Positions 1-8,035 of a stretch of DNA of 50,733 nucleotides are shown piece after piece; the first letter of the stretch is position 1, and each line of letters begins with the position of its first letter. Origin of the DNA: Lactobacillales bacterium (GTDB lineage: Bacteria; Bacillota; Bacilli; Lactobacillales; Streptococcaceae); the NCBI GenBank assembly GCA_031261705.1, contig JAISJD010000013.1, forward strand, positions 1 through 50,733, written 5' to 3'. The translations under genes were made by a program, and so were the position numbers. The notes below the pieces were generated by a model. It did no database searches. It saw nothing but the letters and a program-made list of their open reading frames with translations, and had not been told where the DNA came from.

Positions 1-89
1 CATTTGGTTTGTCTTACTTTGTTCAGTTTTCAAAGGTCTACTTGTGTTGTCGTTTGAGTTATTTATTAACCTCTCGCATCAACTTTTGT
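1..89 (-). other. 5' leader of an rRNA operon (16S gene off the left edge)
   Basis: Read on the minus strand, this stretch follows two strong promoters. It contains TTTGAAAACTGAACAAAG, a string typical of the spacer and leader just before 16S rRNA genes in Bacilli. No 16S sequence is inside the window, so the rRNA gene itself is inferred to start beyond position 1. A 69-residue open frame crossing this stretch on the plus strand is not believed. Confidence 0.65.
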
Positions 90-118
90 ATCATATCATC
101 TCGCTGGCTTGTTGTCAA
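90..118 (-). promoter_or_regulatory. Downstream rRNA promoter (P2)
   Basis: On the minus strand there is a perfect -35 TTGACA (118-113), a 17-bp spacer and a -10 TATGAT (95-90). It fires toward the left edge. Together with the second promoter upstream, this is the tandem arrangement usual for rRNA operons. Confidence 0.75.
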
Positions 119-169
119 CCGAAACGTTTGATATTTTTTAAATGTTTATTCCTCGTTGGAACATTTATG

Positions 170-198
170 ATAATATCATCTATTTTGGGTTCCGTCAA
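170..198 (-). promoter_or_regulatory. Upstream rRNA promoter (P1)
   Basis: Minus-strand -35 TTGACG (198-193), 17-bp spacer, -10 TATTAT (175-170). It lies about 80 bp upstream of P2. The A/T tracts between 200 and 290 would suit an UP element. Confidence 0.7.
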
Positions 199-361
199 CG
201 ATAAACTGTTTCTTTTTTTGACAAAAAAAGCATTCAATTTGCTGATTTTTTAATGATTATTCGTGTTATTTAGCAAAATAATCAAAAAAAAGGATATGTT
301 TTCAAATTATTTCACCGATAATGCGAACGAACATTAAGGATATTTCTTTTTTCATTTGCAT

Positions 362-400
362 AAAAAAAGAACTTCCCTTCTCAATAAAATCAGGAAGTCC
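362..400 (-). terminator. Terminator of the pilus operon
   Basis: On the minus strand GGACTTCC (400-393) pairs with GGAAGTTC (376-369), followed by a run of seven T (368-362). It sits just past the stop codon of the tip pilin gene. This is a standard intrinsic terminator. Confidence 0.8.
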
Positions 401-409
401 TTCTGTTTT

Positions 410-2962
410 TTAAACAAATTTTATTTTTTTCCCATAAATATAAGCACCCACGATACTAGCAAGCAAAATAAATGTCATACCCATCAGAAGAATTTCTTTT
501 ATTCCAATCCCACCTGTGAGGGGAAGTGATTCAACTTCGTCTTCAACGTTTGTAATCTCAACTTCTGTGTCGTGGTCTAAATCAAACACCACACCATTCG
601 TCAATTCATCATTTGCTGAAGTCAACTCTAGGTTAAACTGTCCTGTTACATCTTCTTCTGGTGCCTTACTGGTATCCCAGACTTTTTCATTGGTAATTGC
701 GTAAATATATTCTTTTCCGTCCAGACTGTGTGTCGGAAGATTGTCAATCTCAGTTTCAAAATTTGAGGCATTATCTAAAACAATTTCTTGTCCTATAAAC
801 TCATTATCTAAGACTTTCACACCTTCATTTTCAGTATAGCGTACTAAATCAAACGTTACCTTATATTTTGTAGAGTCGCCCTCTGGATTGACTAAACTCC
901 AGTTTTTCTTCACATTAAGACTTGTAGTTTCAATTTCATCAAGAACCTCCGCAGTGTAGTGGTAGTTCGCTCCATTTTCATTCACTACTACATCAAATGG
1001 GGCAAATAGTTTATAACCCACTTTTCCTTGCGTTTCCGTCACTGTATAGGTTCCATAAGGTAAATTGTTTAGCACAAAGGAGCCGTCATTTCCAGTCGTT
1101 GTTGTATAAGTTTTCGTCGAGTCAGATTTCAATGTGGCAGTAATACCTATACCCGATAGTAATGGCTTTTCTGAACCGTCTGTCGTACTACCTTTTTTAA
1201 TCCCAGTAATCTTTCCTTTGATCACTGTATCCATGGCTTGATTGTTGATGGTGACAGTCGTCGTTGCGCCAGTCGTCACACTAAATGGAATTTTTTCCGC
1301 ATTCAATAGATAACCTGTTGGCGCTTTTGTTTCTATCCAATAGTAATCCCCAAGAGCCAAATGGTTCACTTGTATATTCCGACCATTTGCGCGAACAACA
1401 ATTTCATCATTTTCACCTATGCCTGTTCCAACACTGGTGACAGGAGAAAATGCATCTGTTGTTTTTACTGGTAAATCATTACTATCATCCTCGTCATCAT
1501 CGGCATGGAATAAAGCAAACTCCGCACCATTTAACGTAGCATCGCCTTGTGGTGTAGTGCCAGTTTCTGCGTCTACTTTTTCAAGAAGTGCATTCCCCTT
1601 TTTTTCTTCGTTTGGAAAGGTTACATTTATCCCATAAGAACCACCAGCTGTCGGTAGCGTAAATGTATAGGTAGTTGGATTAATAACAAACCCAGGTCCT
1701 GCTGTTGCTTCCGCAAGTGTATAAGTACCTAATGGAAGATTGCCTACTGCCGCATAACCACTAGCATTGGTTGTCAGTATCGCTGTCGGAGTTCCAGTAG
1801 CTGTTGTTCCTGGGTAAATATGAAAAACGTTTCCTGCTAAGGAGTACTTGTCATTCCACATTGTATCATTAGACTCATATCCTCTTTTTTGAATTTTTAC
1901 ACTTCCTAATGGAATATCTAATTCTGCCGCTGCAGTAATTGTTGCTTTTACATTAGTATTCGCCGTAAGCATAGATTGAGTATCAATAACTCCGTTCACT
2001 AAAGTGGTTCTAATTGTAAGAGTGGTTCCCGGTAAATTTTCAACAGACAAGCTTACTTTAATCTTTCCAGTAGTGCCACTAGTATAAACAATCTCTGGAA
2101 AAGAAGAACCATTATAAATCTCTTTACTGGTTGTACTATCTGTAAAGGTTGCATTTCCTGAAGTGATTTCTGCTTTTACTACATGATTTGTTCCATTACT
2201 TCTCTTTCCTGTAAAAGTTTCTCCGCTCGCTGCAGTGATTACATAAGAAAGAACTGCTCGATTTGTCGTAGAGCTGTTTGATAAAGTGGCAGTCAATGTA
2301 TAGGGTCCATAATTTCTAATGGCATCCGTCATTAACTGATCAGCTAAGGTGGCTATACTACTCAATATAGTACTTGAATACGCAGTCTTTAAAGACGTCC
2401 ACCGAGTAGGATTTGCTTCATAAATAGACTGACGAAGATTATAATGAATCGCTGCATTATTCATATACATGGATTGATTATTTATCTGTGACATATGAGC
2501 ATGTCCCGTATCAGCTACATTGGGACCCGTGACTGCTGTTGTATCACCTGAACCGGATTGACCGTACGTATGAATCAAATAAGCATATTTAGCGGAATTC
2601 TCATTATTATAAGTTATTGAGTTATACCCCGCCAAGCCTGGTAAATTTACATAAGGCGCATCTATTCCATAATTTATCGCTACACAATAAGCAAGTGGGT
2701 TGTTCTGAATCCCAGAATAATATGCCCCCATATTTTCACTTTTCACCTCATAATTTGTATTCTCTAAATAGTGGCCAATCAACAAATCACTATGTGGATG
2801 AGTTAAGGGTGATTGAACAACATGTGCGCTATGCCAAGTATCTACATCAAAATGTGAAGTAACCGTTGCATTTGTTTGTTGTGGCAAGACCATAAAAAGT
2901 AACACAAAGTAACTAATCAAGGAGATGATTGCCACTATTTTATGTTTTATTTTTAGTTTCAT
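410..2962 (-). CDS. LPXTG tip adhesin with predicted thioester domain and CnaB repeats
   Basis: Large surface protein of 850 residues, inferred to be the adhesive tip of the pilus. It has an N-terminal signal segment (about 8-30). A region around 60-215 carries Tyr-Cys-Val (Cys93) and Leu-Arg-Gln-Ser-Ile-Tyr (Gln178). This resembles thioester domains of Gram-positive adhesins, in which a Cys-Gln bond reacts with host surfaces. Several CnaB/SpaA-like domains follow, with E-box motifs such as YYWIETKAPTGYLL. An Asp-rich stretch (DDDEDD) lies in one of them. The end is a sorting signal LPLTG (813-817), a hydrophobic segment and a basic tail. The chosen ATG has GAGAGGG six bases upstream; an in-frame TTG at 2977 overlaps the preceding stop and would place the ribosome site inside the gene. 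It is the last gene of the operon. The pilin assignment is firm; the thioester is inference. Confidence 0.85.
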   Translation of the reverse strand: MKLKIKHKIVAIISLISYFVLLFMVLPQQTNATVTSHFDVDTWHSAHVVQSPLTHPHSDLLIGHYLENTNYEVKSENMGAYYSGIQNNPLAYCVAINYGIDAPYVNLPGLAGYNSITYNNENSAKYAYLIHTYGQSGSGDTTAVTGPNVADTGHAHMSQINNQSMYMNNAAIHYNLRQSIYEANPTRWTSLKTAYSSTILSSIATLADQLMTDAIRNYGPYTLTATLSNSSTTNRAVLSYVITAASGETFTGKRSNGTNHVVKAEITSGNATFTDSTTSKEIYNGSSFPEIVYTSGTTGKIKVSLSVENLPGTTLTIRTTLVNGVIDTQSMLTANTNVKATITAAAELDIPLGSVKIQKRGYESNDTMWNDKYSLAGNVFHIYPGTTATGTPTAILTTNASGYAAVGNLPLGTYTLAEATAGPGFVINPTTYTFTLPTAGGSYGINVTFPNEEKKGNALLEKVDAETGTTPQGDATLNGAEFALFHADDDEDDSNDLPVKTTDAFSPVTSVGTGIGENDEIVVRANGRNIQVNHLALGDYYWIETKAPTGYLLNAEKIPFSVTTGATTTVTINNQAMDTVIKGKITGIKKGSTTDGSEKPLLSGIGITATLKSDSTKTYTTTTGNDGSFVLNNLPYGTYTVTETQGKVGYKLFAPFDVVVNENGANYHYTAEVLDEIETTSLNVKKNWSLVNPEGDSTKYKVTFDLVRYTENEGVKVLDNEFIGQEIVLDNASNFETEIDNLPTHSLDGKEYIYAITNEKVWDTSKAPEEDVTGQFNLELTSANDELTNGVVFDLDHDTEVEITNVEDEVESLPLTGGIGIKEILLMGMTFILLASIVGAYIYGKKIKFV

Positions 2963-2973
2963 ATCAATCCCTC

Positions 2974-4098
2974 TCAATCATTCTTTGTTCTTTTCTTGAA
3001 GAAAAGAACGGTCACTTGACAAATTAGAGCGATTCCAAGAACTGTCAGTCCGCTCTTCATCATTTCACCGGTACTAGGTAAAAAGCCTTCTGTATCTGGT
3101 AATCTTCCGCCAGTATCGGGTGTTTTGGGTTTATCTGGAGGCGTTACGTAATCGTTATACACAACGGCATTATCCATAGTGGTTGTCTTACTTAAGACCG
3201 TAATCGTTACAGGTTCTGAATTTTCATCAGGAACCGTTACTTTTACGTGCATCGCTTCATCCGTAATTGTATAACCTGTAACCGTACTCACTTCTTCAAA
3301 GTAATAAATTCCTGCATTTAACCAATGACTATTCGTGGAAACTTTTCCAGTGCTATCTGAAGTGATGATTGTCACGTCACTACTATTCACATCTTCAATC
3401 CACTGATTATCATTGTCCCCAGTATCTTCATGAAGATACCAACGTTTTCCATTTTCATCTATCTTATAAAGACGGAATTTTGCTCCTTGTAACGCACCTA
3501 AATCTTTTTGAGTGCTAACTTCGCGCCCATGTTTATAAAAATAAGGATCACGAGCGTACTCATAGTTTTTAGGGTATAAATCAAGCGTTTTCATTGGTGA
3601 ACCGTCTTTATTACTTAAAGGGAAACTGATTAAAATAGGTTGAGAAATTTCATTTGCCACTGCTGGCTTTCCTGTTTCAATAATGAAATAGCTCGCATTT
3701 TTCCCATTTGAAGTAGAGGACAGCGCAAAATCAACTTCACCAGTAACTCCTTGACTACCTGTAACTCCAAGGGCAACCACGCCATCTATAAATGGTGTCA
3801 CTCCTTTATCTGTAAATAATTTTATTAAGCTATCACGTGTTTCCCCACTTGCAATGAGGGCGGTCACGTCATACACTGTAAACTCTGCACCATCTAAGGG
3901 TGAACCAACCTGAGGAGTAATTGGCAAACCTGCATTATCAAAAACGGTGGTTGTATCATTTTCATTTAGTAAAACTTTATGAAGCCGTAGTTCAACATCG
4001 GCGGTATCTGCATAAATCGTCTCTATCTTAACCACGCCGAAAAATAGAAAAAGACCTATAAAGCTAATAAGTAATATGCTTTTTACTTTATTTACCAT
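2974..4098 (-). CDS. Minor pilin, probably the basal (cell-wall anchoring) subunit
   Basis: A 374-residue secreted protein with a signal peptide (about 5-30), a pilin motif YPKN (175-178, Lys177), an E-box YYFEEVSTVTGY near 266-276 and the sorting signal LPSTG (340-344) followed by a membrane segment and basic tail. A Pro-rich linker precedes the signal, as in known basal pilins. Carrying both a pilin-type lysine and a sorting motif fits a subunit that accepts the growing fibre and is then joined to peptidoglycan. A second LPxT-like string, LPDTE (333-337), lies just before LPSTG. It is 20 bp downstream of the sortase gene, and its stop overlaps an unused TTG of the tip gene. The role as base rather than another ancillary pilin is inferred. 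Confidence 0.8.
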   Translation of the reverse strand: MVNKVKSILLISFIGLFLFFGVVKIETIYADTADVELRLHKVLLNENDTTTVFDNAGLPITPQVGSPLDGAEFTVYDVTALIASGETRDSLIKLFTDKGVTPFIDGVVALGVTGSQGVTGEVDFALSSTSNGKNASYFIIETGKPAVANEISQPILISFPLSNKDGSPMKTLDLYPKNYEYARDPYFYKHGREVSTQKDLGALQGAKFRLYKIDENGKRWYLHEDTGDNDNQWIEDVNSSDVTIITSDSTGKVSTNSHWLNAGIYYFEEVSTVTGYTITDEAMHVKVTVPDENSEPVTITVLSKTTTMDNAVVYNDYVTPPDKPKTPDTGGRLPDTEGFLPSTGEMMKSGLTVLGIALICQVTVLFFKKRTKND

Positions 4099-4119
4099 CT
4101 CACATACCTACTTTCATCG

Positions 4120-5259
4120 TTAGGCTTTTATCTTTTTAGCTTGTATTATCCGAAAAACAAAATGACGTAGATTTCCTTTGGGTTTAAATGTCAATTCTGC
4201 TTTTGGCAGCTGATTCTCCTCATTTATTTGTCTCACCATGTATTGATTACGTGGTAAATTTGGAAAGGTCACTCGATTTTTCGTTTCGCTTGGAGAAACA
4301 ATAAACAGCTCGTTTTCTCTATATAACGCAGTTTTTCCATTTGCAGAAAAAAGCTGGAATTTATCTCCTTGTTGAAGATCTAACTTTGTTGCTACAAAGG
4401 TTAGACTCTTCCGTTGACGCTTGATACACCACATACAAATTATCCAAAAAATGACAAGTAGAAAAAGAACAACGAACGCAATCATTCCAACAATGATGGC
4501 ATTTCTTTTCTTTACCTCTTTTGCCTTTAGTGTTTCAATCTCTCCCATCATCTCGGGAACAAAAGGGACTCTGCTTCCTGTCACTAATAAACGTTTGGAG
4601 TTAATTCCAATCGGAACACAAGTGACCAGTGTCGCTAAATCTTTGCCCTCTTCTCGTTTAATTTTTGACACATCACTTGGAATGACCTCCGTCATTGAAT
4701 AAATCTCATACGCCAAGTAATTATCTCCAACGAGCAGAATGAACAAATCACCTTTTTTTAATTCTGGAACATCGGTAAACAGTCGCGCAGTTGGAATCCC
4801 AGAGTGTCCGGTAATGACCGTATGCGTTTTTAATCCACCACTTGGAAAGTTGGATGTGGGTAACCAAGCGGCTCCATGTTCCATGTACTTATCTGATATA
4901 GAATCGAAAATCGGCATTCGAGCGTGAATCGTTGGTAGATAAATTTCTCCAATAGTGTGTGAAATGAGTTCCTTGTTCGTATTCGGATTCGTTAGGGGGA
5001 TGGACTGTAACCCAACTTCCGAATAGGGATTTGCCAGAGCTACTTCTTTGGCTGCAAGTTTCCGTTTCGCATTTTCTTTTGCTAACTCTTGCGTAGAGAG
5101 ATTTTTTTTCTGAAATTCACGCATCGTCGCCTCATTTTTTAAATCATTTAAAACATTTCCCCAGATAGGGCAAGTGATTAGTGCGACTCCTACAAAAGCT
5201 AAAAGAACGACAACCCACTGAATCACAAATTGAATATTCTTTTTTTTAGAATAGCGCAT
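4120..5259 (-). CDS. srtC: Class C (pilin-polymerising) sortase with an unusual C-terminal tail
   Basis: Membrane transpeptidase of 379 residues that would join pilin subunits through lysine isopeptide bonds. It has an N-terminal membrane segment (about 11-30), the catalytic His152 (TGHSG), Cys214 (TLVTC) and Arg223 (RLLVTG), and a second membrane segment (about 254-278). The lid, usually Asp-Pro-aromatic, reads Asn-Pro-Tyr (77-79). After the second membrane segment and a basic stop (KRQRK) there are about 95 more residues, where class C sortases normally end. This tail has a pattern (KFQLFSANGKT, then VTFPNLPRNQYMVRQ) resembling a CnaB beta-sandwich. It is placed between the backbone and basal pilin genes, 33 bp after the former. 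The start has AGGTGA upstream. The family call is secure; the tail fold is inference. Confidence 0.9.
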   Translation of the reverse strand: MRYSKKKNIQFVIQWVVVLLAFVGVALITCPIWGNVLNDLKNEATMREFQKKNLSTQELAKENAKRKLAAKEVALANPYSEVGLQSIPLTNPNTNKELISHTIGEIYLPTIHARMPIFDSISDKYMEHGAAWLPTSNFPSGGLKTHTVITGHSGIPTARLFTDVPELKKGDLFILLVGDNYLAYEIYSMTEVIPSDVSKIKREEGKDLATLVTCVPIGINSKRLLVTGSRVPFVPEMMGEIETLKAKEVKKRNAIIVGMIAFVVLFLLVIFWIICMWCIKRQRKSLTFVATKLDLQQGDKFQLFSANGKTALYRENELFIVSPSETKNRVTFPNLPRNQYMVRQINEENQLPKAELTFKPKGNLRHFVFRIIQAKKIKA

Positions 5260-5292
5260 CTAATCACCTACTTTTTGTTGTCATCTATCTTT

Positions 5293-7083
5293 TTAAACAG
5301 AAGGTTTGCTATCTTCATTTCTTTTACGGCTGATAAAGTACACACCGACTGCCGCAGATAAAGCAAGTACGCCAACGGTAATGACAATTTTCATTCCTTG
5401 TCCACCAGTGAGTGGAAGAGTGTTTTCAGGTGCGTTGTCAATACGATCAATCGCACTTCCTGTAATTCCTTCTAACGTTGTTGTGTTATCAAGTGCCACA
5501 GTAAATGCAAGAGGTGTTGTATTTAATAGATAACCAGTTGGCGCTTGCGTTTCCACGATTGCATAGGTTCCAGCTTCAAGACCTTTTAAGGTAATGCCAG
5601 GGTTTGCAATTATTGTTGTAGTTTTTGTTACATTTGCATCAGCTATTTCTTCGTCAGTTGCTACATGATAAACTCCGCCTTCAAGAACAAACTTGATAGG
5701 ATTAGCAGCAGCATATTTTGTTCCTAAATCTGCCACAGCAGGACCTGTAATATCAGGTGTTGGCGTCGTTACATCTGTATGACTTGTTTGATAAACTTTA
5801 AATTCTGCGCCGGTTAATTCTTTGGCAGTAAGCGCATCTTTCTTAATAAATTTATGTCCGTAAGTAAAGACTTGTACATCATCTTTTCCTTTTACATAGG
5901 TCAAGTCGCCACCTGAACCATTGCCGATAATATAACTCGCTTCATTGATTAAGTTGTTTTGAATGCCCGCAGTTTCCTCGTTATCTCCTACTAGTGCATC
6001 TTTATTAATTTTCGCCGTAACAGTAAAGATTAATTGATTTCCTGCGAGAGCTCTCATATTCTCAACCAATGTTGCTTTTGCTGCTGCATCGCCAGTATAA
6101 GCAGGTGTATTTAAATTAATCGTTGAAGTTTCTCCACCGACATAACCCACTGGATCAGGGATTCCTTCTGTCACACCATTTATCACAAGCCCTAAAGCAG
6201 ACACAGGTAAACTTGAAATATCTACCGCTGTTCCACCCGTATAGTTTATTGTTTCCCAACGAACAAATGTCAAACCTGGTTCTGGATCATCTGTCACGGA
6301 AATATTTTGATATTTAAATTGTTGTACGCCGTTACGTGTAACAACTTGACCAAAATCATTTGGAATATCTAAGCTAATCGTATAAGTAATCTTTTCACCG
6401 ATTGCTACATTTGGATCGGATACTTGTTTGATAATCTCAGAAACAGAGTTTTTTGGATATAAATGAATCGTGTCTGCCGTTTCTAGGTCACTAATTGGAA
6501 GTGCAACAACCATTGGGACTGCTTCACTTATAGTATCTGTATCCCCTGCTGCCGTTGAATTTTCAAACACAACATAGACTGCATTTTTTCCGTTACTTAT
6601 CTTCGGAACTTCAAGAGTGCCGGGTTTACTATGTTCATCGCCCGTTGCAGAACTTGTGAAACTAGCCCCGGTGTTAATAACAGCAGATGAACCTATGTTG
6701 GTTGCCGATGCTGAAGAAAGTCCTTCATAATAAGCTTTGACATCTGCTAGAACGTCTGCAGATGATTTTGTAGGATTTGCAGCAGCATAAGCATAGTAAT
6801 AAGTAGTAATATCGTAAGCTGTGAAAGTTACTCCAGCTAAGTACTCATTGCTACCATTTTGAATGCCTTCAATAACATTCCCTGTATTCGTAATGTCCGA
6901 CCCGTCTTTTGCTCCATTTTGATAATTTTTTAACTTGTGAAGATCCAATTCGACATTTCCTGTTCCAATAGCTTGTGCAGTTAAAACACCTACATTTGTT
7001 GGTAAAACTCCAACGCTGTAGCTCACACCCCCTAACACCAATGCGGCTACTGCTAAACTATGAATAATTTTTTGCTTTTTCAT
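5293..7083 (-). CDS. Major (backbone) pilin, LPXTG-anchored
   Basis: A 596-residue fimbrial shaft subunit. It has a signal peptide ending near AQA (about 36-38), a pilin motif YPKN at 209-212 whose Lys211 would be the isopeptide acceptor, an E-box YAIVETQAPTGY with Glu511, and a C-terminal LPLTG (556-560) plus hydrophobic segment and charged tail. The KITYTISLDIP and DDVQVFTYGHKFIKKD boundaries suggest three or four Ig-like domains in series, as in SpaA/EbpC-type pilins. It is first in the operon and has AGAAGGA upstream of its ATG. The gene order (backbone, sortase, basal, tip) differs from the common tip-basal-backbone-sortase order. The domain count is approximate. Confidence 0.92.
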   Translation of the reverse strand: MKKQKIIHSLAVAALVLGGVSYSVGVLPTNVGVLTAQAIGTGNVELDLHKLKNYQNGAKDGSDITNTGNVIEGIQNGSNEYLAGVTFTAYDITTYYYAYAAANPTKSSADVLADVKAYYEGLSSASATNIGSSAVINTGASFTSSATGDEHSKPGTLEVPKISNGKNAVYVVFENSTAAGDTDTISEAVPMVVALPISDLETADTIHLYPKNSVSEIIKQVSDPNVAIGEKITYTISLDIPNDFGQVVTRNGVQQFKYQNISVTDDPEPGLTFVRWETINYTGGTAVDISSLPVSALGLVINGVTEGIPDPVGYVGGETSTINLNTPAYTGDAAAKATLVENMRALAGNQLIFTVTAKINKDALVGDNEETAGIQNNLINEASYIIGNGSGGDLTYVKGKDDVQVFTYGHKFIKKDALTAKELTGAEFKVYQTSHTDVTTPTPDITGPAVADLGTKYAAANPIKFVLEGGVYHVATDEEIADANVTKTTTIIANPGITLKGLEAGTYAIVETQAPTGYLLNTTPLAFTVALDNTTTLEGITGSAIDRIDNAPENTLPLTGGQGMKIVITVGVLALSAAVGVYFISRKRNEDSKPSV

Positions 7084-7145
7084 TAAGTTTTCCTTCTTTC
7101 TCTTATGACCCCAGATTGTAAAGCATCAACATTTTGCCCACTCAT
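7083..7145 (-). CDS. Possible 20-residue leader peptide coupled to the backbone pilin
   Basis: An open frame encoding MSGQNVDALQSGVIRERRKT begins at 7145 and ends in TAATG, so its stop shares one base with the pilin start. A very strong AAAGGAGG lies 12 bases upstream of its ATG, farther than ideal. No similarity is recognised. It could be a regulatory leader peptide, a device for translational coupling, or a chance frame. Confidence 0.35.
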   Translation of the reverse strand: MSGQNVDALQSGVIRERRKT

Positions 7146-7697
7146 AAAATACTTATTCCTCCTTTCATCTATTGTGGAAAAGCAAATATATTTTGTAAAA
7201 ATAGCATTCGCTATCTAATACATCCATTTTATAATCAAATTCTTATATTAATTTTTAAAACAGTGATAATTTTTAATCGTACAATTTATATGTATTCCCA
7301 AAAGTCCAAATAAATAGCCATATACCAACAAAAAAATGCTTTTCATCTTATTATAAAATCATTTTTCTGATTAACTAATAATTAGAATTTGATTATATAT
7401 TATTAATATAATTTGAGTTTAACATGTTTTGGCTATTTTTCTAGCGATTTTATGGTCAATATTTATAATCCCTCAATAAATTTAAAGATTTTTCATTTTC
7501 TTCAAAAAATATCAATAACAGACCACGTTTCATTCGTTTAAAATAAATGTTTTTCCTAAGAACAACCAATGATTTTTTTATTTTTCAGAAAATCCATTTA
7601 TTTTTAGGTGTTTAGCTCATTGAAGTTATTCGAAAAAATCAAGAGCTTCCGATTTATCTCAACATAAAAAAATTAATAAAAAAGCACCTAACGTAAC
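7146..7697 (-). promoter_or_regulatory. AT-rich non-coding region upstream of the pilus operon
   Basis: About 550 bp with no credible gene on either strand and many A/T runs. It must carry the promoter of the pilus operon because the next gene upstream is followed by a hairpin. No -35/-10 pair stands out clearly; TATATT (minus strand, near 7190) and several TATAAT-like strings around 7230-7420 are candidates. A small hairpin ATAGC-GAAT-GCTAT lies near 7203-7217. Confidence 0.4.
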
Positions 7698-7769
7698 TGA
7701 TAAGCTCCCATCATTCGTAGAATAGAAATTTTTGTTTTTTCTATTGTCTACTATGATGGGAGCTTATCA
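7698..7769 (-). repeat. Dispersed palindromic repeat, copy 1
   Basis: Seventeen-base arms TGATAAGCTCCCATCAT (7698-7714) and their exact complement (7753-7769) enclose a second imperfect stem and an A/T loop. Bases 7705-7769 are identical over all 65 positions to the reverse complement of 50616-50680. It lies 19 bp past the stop of the 75-residue gene, in the same orientation relative to that gene as copy 2 has to prsA. No direct T tract follows on the minus strand, so terminator function here is less clear. Confidence 0.8.
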
Positions 7770-7787
7770 ACCTTTCAACGTTAAATG

Positions 7788-8015
7788 CTAATACTTAATA
7801 TTATTTAATTTCTTGTATAAGTCCCACATTTCTCGTGGCTGTGGGTATTTCTTAAATTCATGTCGATGAGCTTCAAAGAATGGTTTACCATTTCCGTAGT
7901 TTTTACAAAGCCAATTATCAGAGGTTTTCAATTCCTCTATTGACATGTCTGCTTCTTTTGCAGCGACTTCATCTCGAGTTGGAGCGAAATCATTAAATAT
8001 ACTTCCGACAGTCAT
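7788..8015 (-). CDS. Small hypothetical protein, 75 aa
   Basis: A short, soluble, charged protein with no recognised domain, no signal peptide and no membrane segment. A Trp/His/Lys-rich middle reads NWLCKNYGNGKPFFEAHRHEFKKYP. The start is well supported: GAGGTGAGG sits five bases before the ATG, and a perfect -10 TATAAT lies at 8041-8036 on the minus strand. It is probably transcribed alone, between two hairpins. The function is unknown. Confidence 0.6.
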   Translation of the reverse strand: MTVGSIFNDFAPTRDEVAAKEADMSIEELKTSDNWLCKNYGNGKPFFEAHRHEFKKYPQPREMWDLYKKLNNIKY

Positions 8016-8035
8016 TATTTCCTCACCTCAATCCC

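Noticed and set aside
44-253. Open frame of 69 residues on the plus strand
   Set aside because: It runs antiparallel through two rRNA promoters and the leader, has no ribosome site and a low-complexity hydrophobic product.
2962-2977. Earlier TTG start for the tip adhesin
   Set aside because: It would use the good ribosome site as coding sequence and overlaps the preceding stop; the ATG at 2962 has ideal spacing.
410-7083. The pilus genes as part of a larger mobile element
   Set aside because: No integrase, transposase, attachment site or direct repeat is seen at either side; horizontal origin remains possible but unproved.
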